Made by a program: the position numbers and the translations under genes. From NCBI RefSeq assembly GCF_000725545.1, contig NZ_JNZP01000010.1:62001-126000 (forward strand): a stretch of DNA of 64,000 nt. Reading direction: 5' to 3'. The notes beneath the pieces are model-generated. The model had not been told where the DNA came from and ran no database searches. It saw only the letters and a program-made list of their open reading frames with translations. Below, piece by piece: positions 35,124-42,658 of this stretch (the first letter of the stretch is position 1; the number at the start of each line of letters is the position of its first letter). Source of the stretch: Streptomyces exfoliatus (GTDB lineage Bacteria; Actinomycetota; Actinomycetes; Streptomycetales; Streptomycetaceae).

Positions 35124-35208
35124 CTCGCGCCCCCCGTCGGTCGGAGTGAGTTTCGGTCCGTGTGCCAAGAAGCTTGCCCACCGGACTTCATGGCGTTGTC
35201 CGCCGACT

Positions 35209-35224
35209 GTCACAGGCGTGTCAC
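35209..35224. promoter_or_regulatory. AfsQ1 box between sigQ and afsQ1
   Basis: GTCAC-aggcgt-GTCAC exactly fits the AfsQ1 consensus GTnAC-n6-GTnAC that I recall for S. coelicolor. It lies about 86 nt from each start codon, suited to control sigQ and possibly afsQ1 itself. Confidence 0.8.
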
Positions 35225-35281
35225 AGGCCCCCCGGACAGAAGCGAGCCTCCCAGCGGTCGAACTCGGACGGCCGAATGCGA

Positions 35282-35287
35282 CAGAAT
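35282..35287 (+). promoter_or_regulatory. Candidate -10 for a leaderless afsQ1 message
   Basis: CAGAAT ends 7 nt before the GTG at 35295, so transcription would start at or next to the start codon. There is no Shine-Dalgarno sequence upstream of the GTG. Confidence 0.5.
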
Positions 35288-35294
35288 GCTGCCC

Positions 35295-35972
35295 GTGCCT
35301 TTTCTGCTGCTGATCGAGGACGACGACGCCATCCGCACGGCCCTCGAGCTCTCCCTGTCCCGACAGGGCCACCGGGTGGCCACTGCGGCGACCGGTGAGG
35401 ACGGCCTCCAGCTGCTGCGCGAGCAGCGGCCCGACCTGGTCGTGCTCGACGTCATGCTGCCCGGGATCGACGGCTTCGAGGTGTGCCGGCGCATCCGCCG
35501 CACCGACCAGCTGCCGATCATCCTGCTGACCGCGCGCAGCGACGACATCGACGTGGTCGTGGGCCTGGAGTCCGGTGCCGACGACTATGTCGTCAAGCCG
35601 GTACAGGGCCGGGTCCTGGACGCCCGCATCCGAGCCGTGCTGCGGCGCGGCGAGCGGGAGTCGACGGATTCCGCGACCTACGGGTCCCTCGTCATCGACC
35701 GGTCCGCGATGACGGTCACCAAGAACGGCGAGGACCTCCAACTCACCCCGACCGAGCTGCGGCTGCTCCTGGAGCTGAGCCGCCGGCCCGGCCAGGCGCT
35801 CTCCCGGCAGCAGTTGCTGCGGCTCGTGTGGGAGCACGACTACCTGGGCGACTCGCGGCTCGTCGACGCCTGTGTGCAGCGGCTGCGCGCCAAGGTGGAG
35901 GACGTGCCGTCCTCGCCGACGCTCATCCGTACCGTGCGCGGGGTCGGTTACCGGCTGGACGTTCCTGCGTGA
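35295..35972 (+). CDS. afsQ1: Response regulator AfsQ1 (OmpR family)
   Basis: The GTG at 35295 gives 225 residues, the length I recall for the S. coelicolor protein. The receiver domain has the acidic pair in LLIEDDDAI, the phosphorylated Asp in VVLDVMLPG and the Lys in DDYVVKPV. The C-terminal winged helix (LTPTELRLLLELSRRPGQAL, DACVQRLRAKVED) binds DNA. It pairs with AfsQ2 to control antibiotic genes, sigQ and nitrogen-linked functions. It overlaps afsQ2 by GTGA. Confidence 0.95.
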   Translation: MPFLLLIEDDDAIRTALELSLSRQGHRVATAATGEDGLQLLREQRPDLVVLDVMLPGIDGFEVCRRIRRTDQLPIILLTARSDDIDVVVGLESGADDYVVKPVQGRVLDARIRAVLRRGERESTDSATYGSLVIDRSAMTVTKNGEDLQLTPTELRLLLELSRRPGQALSRQQLLRLVWEHDYLGDSRLVDACVQRLRAKVEDVPSSPTLIRTVRGVGYRLDVPA

Positions 35973-37498
35973 GCAAGGGGATCCTCACCCGGCTGCGCCT
36001 GTCCAGCCTGCGGCTTCGGCTCGTCGTCGTCTTCGCCCTGGTCGCGCTCACCGCGGCCGTCGCCGCGTCCGGCATCGCGTACTGGCTGAACCGCGAGGCG
36101 GTGCTGACCCGTACCCAGGACGGGGCGCTCAACGACTTCCGCCAGGAGATGCAGAACCGGGCGGCGACGCTGCCGCTCCGGCCCACCCAGGACGACCTGC
36201 GGCGGACCGCCGAGCAGATGGCGTCCGGCAGCCGCGACTACGAGGTGCTGCTGATCGGCGAGCGGGACGCGGGCAAGCCGATCGTCGGCGCCTCCGACCC
36301 CGACGACTTCACCCTGGCCGACGTGCCGGTGCCGCTGCGCGACGCCGCGAACACCGAGCGGCCGGTGACGGAGGCCAACCCGTACCCGTACCACCTGTTC
36401 TGGCAGCGTACGGAGCGGAACGGGACGCCGTACCTGGTCGGCGGGACCCGGATCGACGGCGGCGGCCCGGCTGGCTACATGTTCAAGTCGCTGGCCGCGG
36501 AGAAGGCCGACCTGAACTCGCTCGCCTGGTCCCTCGGAATCGCCACCGCGCTCGCGGTGGTCGGCTCGGTGCTGCTCGCGCAGGTCGCGGCGACGACCGT
36601 GCTGCGCCCCGTGCACCGGCTGGGCGAGGCGGCCAGGCAGCTCGGCGAGGGCAAGCTCGACACCCGGCTGCGGGTCACCGGCGCCGACGAACTCGCCGAT
36701 CTGTCCCGGACGTTCAACAGCGCGGCCGAGTCCCTGCAGAAGAAGGTCGCGGACATGAGCGCCCGGGAGGAGTCCTCCCGGCGGTTCGTGGCCGACATGT
36801 CGCACGAGCTGCGGACCCCGCTGACCGCGCTCACGGCCGTCACGGAGGTCCTGGAGGACGAGCAGGACTCCCTCGACCCCATGATCGCCCCGGCGGTGGC
36901 GCTCGTCGTCAGCGAGACCCGGCGCCTCAACGACCTGGTGGAGAACCTGATGGAGGTGACCCGCTTCGACGCGGGCACCGCCCGGCTCGTCCTCGACGAG
37001 GTCGACATCGCCGACCAGATCACCGCGTGCATCGACGCGCGGGCCTGGCTCGACGCCGTCGACCTGGACGCCGAGCGCGGGATCGTGGCACCGCTCGACC
37101 CCCGCAGGCTCGACGTGATCCTGGCGAACCTGATCGGCAACGCGCTGAAGCACGGCGGTTCGCCGGTCCGGGTCTCGGTGCGCACGGAGGACGACGAGCT
37201 GGTCATCGCGGTACGGGACCACGGACCCGGCATCCCCGAGGAGGTGCTGCCGCACGTCTTCGACCGTTTCTACAAGGCGAGCGCGTCCCGGCCGCGGTCC
37301 GAGGGCAGCGGTCTCGGCCTGTCGATCGCCATGGAGAACGCGCTGATCCACGGCGGTTCGATCACCGCGTCCAACTCGGTCGGCGAGGACGGGGCGGTGG
37401 ACGGCGCGGTGTTCGTCCTGCGCCTGCCCCTCGACGCCTCCGGGATCACGCGCGAGGTGCAGACCCGCAGCAGCCAGGGCGAGGTGGAGGAAGCGTGA
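35969..37498 (+). CDS. afsQ2: Sensor histidine kinase AfsQ2
   Basis: The GTG overlaps the afsQ1 stop and gives 509 residues. A membrane helix at about residues 20-42 and another near 185-210 enclose an extracellular sensor domain of about 140 residues. A HAMP domain follows (LRPVHRLGEAARQLGEGKLD). The phosphoacceptor His is in DMSHELRTPLTAL, and the ATP-binding domain has N-box NLIGNALKHGG, G1 DHGPGIPEE and G2 GSGLGLSIAMENA. The stimulus is not evident from sequence; in S. coelicolor the system responds under glutamate-containing minimal conditions. Confidence 0.95.
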   Translation: MSKGILTRLRLSSLRLRLVVVFALVALTAAVAASGIAYWLNREAVLTRTQDGALNDFRQEMQNRAATLPLRPTQDDLRRTAEQMASGSRDYEVLLIGERDAGKPIVGASDPDDFTLADVPVPLRDAANTERPVTEANPYPYHLFWQRTERNGTPYLVGGTRIDGGGPAGYMFKSLAAEKADLNSLAWSLGIATALAVVGSVLLAQVAATTVLRPVHRLGEAARQLGEGKLDTRLRVTGADELADLSRTFNSAAESLQKKVADMSAREESSRRFVADMSHELRTPLTALTAVTEVLEDEQDSLDPMIAPAVALVVSETRRLNDLVENLMEVTRFDAGTARLVLDEVDIADQITACIDARAWLDAVDLDAERGIVAPLDPRRLDVILANLIGNALKHGGSPVRVSVRTEDDELVIAVRDHGPGIPEEVLPHVFDRFYKASASRPRSEGSGLGLSIAMENALIHGGSITASNSVGEDGAVDGAVFVLRLPLDASGITREVQTRSSQGEVEEA

Positions 37499-38160
37499 GG
37501 CGCAGCGTCTTCGGGCGTACCGGTGTCGCGGGGGCTCTCGCGGCGACCGCGCTCACCCTCCTGGTCTCCGGCTGCGGGATCCGCACCACGTCGGTCCCGG
37601 TGGACGCGGGCGCGGCCCCCTCCCGGGTGCCGTGCAGCCTGACGGAGGACGGCGCCACGGGCGCGGCGGTGCAGGGCGTGCCGGTCCGGGTGTTCCTGGT
37701 CTGCGGCTCACAGCTGGAGGCGGTGGACCGGCGGTCTCCGCTGCCGGAGAAGGCGGGCGGCGATCCGGTGCGGACGGCCACGGGGCTGCTCGCGCAGCTG
37801 CTCGCCGTGCCCTCGGAGAGCGAGCGGCGGGCCGGGTTCACGACGGCGGTGCGCGGACCGCTCGCGGTGAGCGGCGGTCGCGGGGACGACCCGGCGGGCA
37901 CGCTGCGGCTGAGCCGCCAGCCGGAGGACCTGGCGCCGACGGCCCTGTCGCAGCTGATCTGCACGTTCGCCGAGAGCTCCGCGAGCGCGGGCGGCCACAC
38001 GGTCCTGCTCGGCGGCCCCGGCGCGTACCCGCCGAAGCGCTACCGGTGCACGACGGAACTGCGCGAGCGCCCGGAGTCGGCGCCGCCCACGGCCCCGGCG
38101 ACAGCTTCGGCATCGGCATCGGCATCGGCGACGCCCGGACCGCCTGCCGCGACGGGCTGA
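37495..38160 (+). CDS. Lipoprotein co-encoded with afsQ1/afsQ2
   Basis: The GTG at 37495 overlaps the afsQ2 stop by GTGA. The 221-residue protein has a lipobox LLVSGCGIR at about residue 25 and a tail of alternating Ser-Ala ending in Pro/Ala. The body contains three further cysteines (VPCSLTED, FLVCGSQL and LICTFAES) and a fourth in YRCTTEL, which may form disulfides. Tight coupling with the kinase suggests a sensory accessory protein, as assumed for the S. coelicolor equivalent. There is no enzymatic motif. The SASASASA tail is encoded by a short repeat of gca tcg. Confidence 0.85.
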   Translation: MRRSVFGRTGVAGALAATALTLLVSGCGIRTTSVPVDAGAAPSRVPCSLTEDGATGAAVQGVPVRVFLVCGSQLEAVDRRSPLPEKAGGDPVRTATGLLAQLLAVPSESERRAGFTTAVRGPLAVSGGRGDDPAGTLRLSRQPEDLAPTALSQLICTFAESSASAGGHTVLLGGPGAYPPKRYRCTTELRERPESAPPTAPATASASASASATPGPPAATG

Positions 38161-38290
38161 TCACGTGGGCCGGTCGGGCGGCCTGAGCGGGTGACCGGGC
38201 GGGCGGCCTGAGCGGTCGGGGCCACCGGTCCCGCTGATCTGCGCGGCGGTCGGCGGAACCGATTCCGCTACCGCGGGCGTCTTGGGGGGC

Positions 38291-38872
38291 GTGCAGCGTC
38301 AAGGTTCGGGCGGCAGTGCCGCCGTGGTCGTCCGCGTGGCGGGGTTCGTCCTCGTCCTCGCGCATCTGCTGCTCGTCGCCTGGATCAGCCTGCGCCCACG
38401 GGACGTGGCCTGGGTGACCGCGCCGAACACCGTCCCCCTGAACGGCCTCCGTGCCGATCTCGCGCTCGGCACCGCCGAGGCGGTCCGGCTGATCGGCGAG
38501 GGCCTGCTGTTGCTCGCCCCGCTCGGGGTGCTGCTGCCGATGGCCGAAGGCCGGCTGCACGTCTCCCCCTGGGCCTCGCTCGCCCGTACGACGGCCGCCG
38601 GGGCGCTGGTGTCCCTTGCCGTGGAGCTGCTCCAGACGGCCGTACCGGGTCAGGTGGTGGACGTCGACTCGATCCTCCTGAACACCGCGGGGGTGGCCCT
38701 CGCACACCTTCTGTTCGTCCCGGCCGGGCGGGCCTGGCTGCGCCGCAGGTCGGACGCGGGCCGGTCGGAGTCCCCCACGGGGACCAGCCGGGGTGAGGGT
38801 TCCGCCCTGCTGCGGAACGAGGGACCTCAGGGTGCGACCCCGACGATTACCAGGGTCCCGATCGCCCGGTAG
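38291..38872 (+). CDS. VanZ-family integral membrane protein
   Basis: The GTG at 38291 gives 193 residues; a TTG at 38282 is an alternative, and neither has a well-spaced ribosome site. Four membrane helices are visible, with the VanZ-type motif NTVPLNGLRADL after the first and LVSLAVELLQTAVPGQVVDVDSILLNTAG (in pieces) in the third and fourth. VanZ-like proteins are associated with teicoplanin resistance and envelope functions, but most members have no defined role. The C-terminal 40 residues are a charged, disordered tail. Confidence 0.82.
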   Translation: MQRQGSGGSAAVVVRVAGFVLVLAHLLLVAWISLRPRDVAWVTAPNTVPLNGLRADLALGTAEAVRLIGEGLLLLAPLGVLLPMAEGRLHVSPWASLARTTAAGALVSLAVELLQTAVPGQVVDVDSILLNTAGVALAHLLFVPAGRAWLRRRSDAGRSESPTGTSRGEGSALLRNEGPQGATPTITRVPIAR

Positions 38873-38962
38873 GCCGACGCCCGCGAGCCCCGTGCGGCGG
38901 CAGTATGGAGTCATCGGGAGCCCGACGGAGCGGCTCCCGGACCGAATCCGAAGGAGCCCACC

Positions 38963-39163
38963 ATGGCCGCACTGACCCGCCCCCGTGACGGACGCGTGAT
39001 CGGCGGAGTGTGCGCGGCGCTGGCCCGGCGCTTCGGCATCTCCGCGACGACGATGCGCGTGATCTTCGTGGCCTCGTGCCTGCTGCCCGGACCACAGTTC
39101 CTGATCTACCTGGCGCTGTGGGTGTTCCTGCCGGCGGAGAAGAGCGCGAGCGCTGCCTGGTAG
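38963..39163 (+). CDS. Small PspC-domain membrane protein
   Basis: The 66-residue protein has AAGGAG before its ATG. The PspC domain motif RPRDGRVIGGVCAALARRFG leads into one hydrophobic helix (TTMRVIFVASCLLPGPQFLIYLALWVFLP). PspC domains occur in envelope-stress and sensor proteins; stand-alone forms are common in Streptomyces. No partner is visible next to it. Confidence 0.85.
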   Translation: MAALTRPRDGRVIGGVCAALARRFGISATTMRVIFVASCLLPGPQFLIYLALWVFLPAEKSASAAW

Positions 39164-39181
39164 CCGCCGCACCGTGCACGT

Positions 39182-39231
39182 ACGCCGAAGGGGCGCGTAC
39201 CCGGGAGACCGGGTGCGCGCCCCTTCGGCGT
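39182..39231. terminator. Bidirectional terminator between PspC and secreted-protein genes
   Basis: A 16-bp outer stem (ACGCCGAAGGGGCGCG at 39182-39197 with 39216-39231) encloses an inner ACCCGG/CCGGGT stem with loop gaga. Confidence 0.88.
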
Positions 39232-39243
39232 GTACGGCGTCGA

Positions 39244-39609
39244 TCAGCCGATCGGCAGGCCGCCCAGCGGCAGGCCGCCCAGGAGACCGCCGAGCGGGGT
39301 GGCGCCGAGGCCGCCGGCGGCGGCGTCGAGCGGGAGGTTCTGGGTGGCCTGGCCGGCGGCGGCCGGGAGGGTCTTCACACCCTGGTCGAGGCCCTGGCCG
39401 AGGGCGCCCTGACCGGCACCGAGGGACTCGGAGGCGCCGTCGGGGAGCTCGGTGAGGCCGTCACCCAGCGGGACGGCCTGGGTCACCGTGCCCAGCGCGT
39501 CGGCGCCGACGGGCAGGGACGGTGCGGCGGAGGCCGTGCCGGCGGCGGCGGCGGCGAAAGCGGCACCGAGAGCGGCGACACCGAGCTTCTTGGCGGCAGA
39601 CTGCTTCAT
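39244..39609 (-). CDS. Small secreted Gly/Leu-rich protein
   Basis: The ATG at 39609 gives 121 residues. A signal peptide (KQSAAKKLGVAALGAAFAAA, cleaved near TASA-A) is followed by an Ala/Gly/Leu/Pro-rich mature region. It contains AVPLGDGLTELPDG and ends with a Gly-Leu repeat (LGGLLGGLPLGGLPIG). It has no cysteine and no catalytic motif. The composition suggests a surface or matrix-type protein. Its length, signal peptide and Leu/Pro/Gly style echo the protein at 33062-33460. Confidence 0.72.
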   Translation of the reverse strand: MKQSAAKKLGVAALGAAFAAAAAGTASAAPSLPVGADALGTVTQAVPLGDGLTELPDGASESLGAGQGALGQGLDQGVKTLPAAAGQATQNLPLDAAAGGLGATPLGGLLGGLPLGGLPIG

Positions 39610-39781
39610 CTGAAAATCTTCCTTGTGGAATCCGGGGGCTTCCGGGAAAGCCGGGCGGGGAAATCCTGGGAATGCAGAGTGGCTCTGCAACCTAACCAGG
39701 TAACGACCCCTCCGCAAACACCGGAAAGCGGCCGGGTGTCGCGCTTCCCCGGCCGCCTCGGCCCCTGCGACGGGCTGGTCC

Positions 39782-40936
39782 TCAGCCCGCCGTACGGGAA
39801 GACTCGCTGGTCGTGGCGGTCTGCTGGAACAGCCATTCGGACTTCAGCTCGGCATATCCGGGCTTGATGACTTCGTTGATCATGGCCAGGCGTTCATCGA
39901 AAGGAATGAACGCTGATTTCATCGCATTGACAGTGAACCACTGCATGTCGTCGAGCGTGTAATCGAATGCATCGATCAACAGCTCGAATTCCCGGCTCAT
40001 GGTCGTCCCGCTCATGAGCCGGTTGTCGGTGTTGACCGTGGCCCGGAAATGCAGCCTGCGGAGCAGACCGATGGGGTGCTCGGCGATGGAGGCGGCGGCG
40101 CCCGTCTGGAGGTTCGAGGAGGGACACATCTCCAGCGGGATGCGCTTGTCGCGCACGTAGGAGGCCAGCCGGCCGAGGGCCACCGAGCCGTCGTCGGCGA
40201 CCTCGATGTCGTCGATGATCCGGACGCCGTGACCGAGCCGGTCGGCGCCGCACCACTGGAGCGCCTGCCAGATCGAGGGCAGCCCGAAGGCCTCGCCCGC
40301 GTGGATCGTGAAGTGGTTGTTCTCCCGCTTGAGGTACTCGAAGGCGTCGAGGTGGCGGGTGGGCGGGTAACCCGCCTCGGCGCCCGCGATGTCGAAGCCG
40401 ACGACGCCCGTGTCGCGGTAGCGGTTGGCCAGCTCGGCGATCTCCAGGGCGCGGGCGGCGTGCCGCATCGCGGTGAGCAGGGCGCCGACCCTGATGCGGT
40501 GTCCGTTCGCCCTGGCCTGCCGCTCGCCCTCCCGGAAGCCCTCGTTGACGGCCTCCACGACCTCCTCCAGGGTGAGGCCGCCCTCCAGGTGCTGTTCGGG
40601 CGCGTACCGCACCTCCGCGTACACGACGCCGTCCTCGGCGAGGTCGACCGCGCACTCGGCGGCGACGCGGAAGAGGGCCTCACGGGTCTGCATGACGGCA
40701 CAGGTGTGCGCGAAGGTCTCCAGGTACCGCTCCAGGGAACCGGAGTCGGCGGCCTCGCGGAACCAGATGCCGAGCTTGTCGGGATCCGTCTCGGGGAGCT
40801 GCCCGTAGCCCTGTTTCCGGGCGAGTTCGATGATCGTGCCGGGGCGCAGTCCGCCGTCGAGGTGGTCGTGGAGCAGCACCTTCGGGGCGCGCCGGATCTG
40901 GTCCGCGCTGGGAACGCTGGGAGTCTGGCTCGTCAT
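39782..40936 (-). CDS. Adenosine deaminase
   Basis: The 384-residue protein carries the zinc-binding [12 protein letters not shown] at the N-terminus, [14 protein letters not shown] (Zn His), DRLGHGVRI (catalytic His), CPSSNLQTG, and [11 protein letters not shown] with the metal-binding Asp. It converts (deoxy)adenosine to (deoxy)inosine and ammonia, feeding purine phosphorylase. No Shine-Dalgarno precedes the ATG. A consensus -10 ends exactly 6 nt upstream, so the message is probably leaderless. Confidence 0.94.
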   Translation of the reverse strand: MTSQTPSVPSADQIRRAPKVLLHDHLDGGLRPGTIIELARKQGYGQLPETDPDKLGIWFREAADSGSLERYLETFAHTCAVMQTREALFRVAAECAVDLAEDGVVYAEVRYAPEQHLEGGLTLEEVVEAVNEGFREGERQARANGHRIRVGALLTAMRHAARALEIAELANRYRDTGVVGFDIAGAEAGYPPTRHLDAFEYLKRENNHFTIHAGEAFGLPSIWQALQWCGADRLGHGVRIIDDIEVADDGSVALGRLASYVRDKRIPLEMCPSSNLQTGAAASIAEHPIGLLRRLHFRATVNTDNRLMSGTTMSREFELLIDAFDYTLDDMQWFTVNAMKSAFIPFDERLAMINEVIKPGYAELKSEWLFQQTATTSESSRTAG

Positions 40937-40942
40937 TTCGGC

Positions 40943-40948
40943 ACTCTA
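40943..40948 (-). promoter_or_regulatory. -10 of a leaderless ada promoter
   Basis: Read on the minus strand, TAGAGT (40948-40943) matches the Streptomyces -10. Six bases (gccgaa) separate it from the ATG at 40936, so the start codon coincides with the expected transcription start. Confidence 0.7.
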
Positions 40949-40952
40949 GCCC

Positions 40953-40964
40953 CTACGCGCGTAG
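40953..40964. promoter_or_regulatory. Nucleoside-regulon palindrome in the ada promoter
   Basis: This is a perfect CTACGCGCGTAG followed by AT on the plus strand. It lies in the -10/-35 spacer, 4 nt from the -10, where a bound repressor would block RNA polymerase. Confidence 0.78.
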
Positions 40965-41189
40965 ATGGCGCTCTTGACGTCGCGCCCGCTCCCGAATGTC
41001 CTCGCGTGCGAACCGCGTCAACAGCAACGCGGGGTACAGGGAGGCGCGTTCGGACCTTCGCGTATACGACTTTTTGGGCTGTTGAGACGACACGGCCTTC
41101 TCCGGTTGTGTCCGGCCTCGCCGGCTCGCGGTTACGTGGGGCACTCACGGCGGGAGCCGTATCCCGCCGAAACCAAGGAAGGACGTGGC

Positions 41190-41864
41190 ATGCGATACAT
41201 CCGTGGACTGCTCGTCGCAGTCTCGGCAGGTGCCCTGACGATCGGCATGGTCAGTGCTTCGCAGGCCCTCGGCGGCGGTGCTCCGACCGTGGCCTCCGTG
41301 CGCGGTGGAGACGACCACGGCAAGGGCGGCGACCATGTCGTCAACGACCACTCGAAGCACAACCTCAACCACAGCTGCAAGGGCACGTTCGGCTACTGCA
41401 CGCAGAAGGTGAACTTCGCCCCGAAGCTCCTGGGCGACGTCGCACTCATCGGTACGTCCGGTCTCATCGGCCTGACCGGCCAGACCGGTACGACCGGGAC
41501 GACCGGGACGACCGGGACGACCGGAACCACCGGGACGACCGGAACCACCGGCACGACCACCCCGCCCCGGCCCGCCGAGTGGTGCTCACCCGGCTACTGG
41601 CGGCAGCCGCAGCACCTGGACTCGTGGGTGGCCACCGGGTACAGCCCCAACGACAACTTCGAGGCCGCGGTCGGCCGTCCGGCCACTCGCTCCAACCTGG
41701 GAGTCAGCCAGGGCGCCCCGGCGGACCCGACCCTGTTCCAGGTCGTCGCCAACCCCCAGTGGTACGGCGGTGACGACACCAACGCGGTCGCCGACCTGCT
41801 GAGCGACGCCCACCCCGACATCAACTACCAGGGTGTGCGCGTCAACAACTGTCCCCTGAACTGA
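41190..41864 (+). CDS. Secreted protein with collagen-like GTT triplets and a cysteine-containing C-terminal domain
   Basis: The ATG at 41190 gives 224 residues. The signal peptide runs to about residue 28. A His-rich segment (DDHGKGGDHVVNDHSKHNLNH, in two parts, about 41-61) and two cysteines (HSCKGTFGYCTQ) follow. Residues 94-123 are Gly-X-Y triplets, GLT, GQT and then eight GTT repeats. The C-terminal domain begins EWCSPGYWRQPQHLDSWV and ends with VNNCPLN. CSPGYWR-type motifs occur in several bacterial secreted proteins of unknown role. Thr-rich Gly-X-Y repeats are potential O-glycosylation targets. The neighbouring membrane genes run in the same direction. Confidence 0.75.
   Translation: MRYIRGLLVAVSAGALTIGMVSASQALGGGAPTVASVRGGDDHGKGGDHVVNDHSKHNLNHSCKGTFGYCTQKVNFAPKLLGDVALIGTSGLIGLTGQTGTTGTTGTTGTTGTTGTTGTTGTTTPPRPAEWCSPGYWRQPQHLDSWVATGYSPNDNFEAAVGRPATRSNLGVSQGAPADPTLFQVVANPQWYGGDDTNAVADLLSDAHPDINYQGVRVNNCPLN
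41469..41558 (+). repeat. 9-bp in-frame minisatellite encoding Gly-Thr-Thr
   Basis: Ten 9-bp units encode GLT, GQT and eight GTT. The eight GTT units are GGN-ACS-ACC with few silent differences, so the array is prone to slippage and copy-number change. Confidence 0.9.
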
Positions 41865-41913
41865 TCGAAGCGGCGGCGGCCCGGGGGACGGGCCGCCGCC
41901 CCTAAGGAACCTG

Positions 41914-42657
41914 ATGGAATCCTCCAGCGAACGCACCGCCGTACGCCCGGTCAGCACGGTCCCGCCGCAGAGTCCGCCTCCGCCGGGCCCGGACGACGAC
42001 GGCGAACCGGCACCCCCCGCACGTGACGAGCCCCGCCGGTGGTCCCGCGTCTCGGTCGCCGCGCTGACCGCGACCGCCGTGGTGCTGGTCTGCGCCCTGG
42101 TCACACACCTGGGCATGATCTTCCTGAGCGTCGCACCGCCCAACGCCCTGAGCGTGGAACACGGTGACGCCGTCGACGCCTACGTCCAGCCGGAGTTCGG
42201 CCAGGACTGGAAGCTGTTCGCGCCGAACCCGATGCAGCGCAACGAAGCCGTCGGGGCGCGGGTGAACACCCTGGCCGCGGACGGTCGTCCCCACGCGAGC
42301 GAGTGGATCAACCTCACGGACCGGGACATCGAGACGATCCGCGGCAACCCGGCCCCCAGTCACGCCGACCAGAACATGCTGCGCCGCGCCTGGGACGCGT
42401 ACATCGCCACGCACAGCGTGACGGACGACCGCCCCAAAGGCGTACGCGGGACGATGACCGGCGACTACCTCAAGCGCGTGGTGCTCCAGCGGATCGGTCG
42501 CACCTTGAACGGCGAGCGCATCGTGTCGCTCCAGGTAGGAGGCCGGTTCACGATGGTGGACCCGCCCGCCTGGAGCTCCGAGCAGCCGTCCGACACCACC
42601 GACTACCGGCTGCTGCCCTGGTGGAAGGTGACCGATCAGGACTACAGGAGCCTGTGA
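41914..42657 (+). CDS. DUF5819-family membrane-anchored protein
   Basis: The 247-residue protein has a Pro/Asp-rich cytoplasmic N-terminus of about 45 residues and one membrane helix (VAALTATAVVLVCALVTHLG). An external domain follows with SVEHGDAVDAYVQPEFGQ, QDWKLFAPNPMQRNEAVGARV and FTMVDPPAW. The W-x-LFAPNP motif is characteristic of DUF5819, whose function is unknown. It is encoded 1 nt before an HTTM protein, and DUF5819/HTTM pairs recur in actinobacteria. This implies the two work as one membrane unit. Confidence 0.82.
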   Translation: MESSSERTAVRPVSTVPPQSPPPPGPDDDGEPAPPARDEPRRWSRVSVAALTATAVVLVCALVTHLGMIFLSVAPPNALSVEHGDAVDAYVQPEFGQDWKLFAPNPMQRNEAVGARVNTLAADGRPHASEWINLTDRDIETIRGNPAPSHADQNMLRRAWDAYIATHSVTDDRPKGVRGTMTGDYLKRVVLQRIGRTLNGERIVSLQVGGRFTMVDPPAWSSEQPSDTTDYRLLPWWKVTDQDYRSL

Positions 42658-42658
42658 C

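Noticed and set aside
41469..41558. Repeat array considered as CRISPR
   Set aside because: Units are 9 bp, contiguous without spacers and in frame within a secreted-protein gene.
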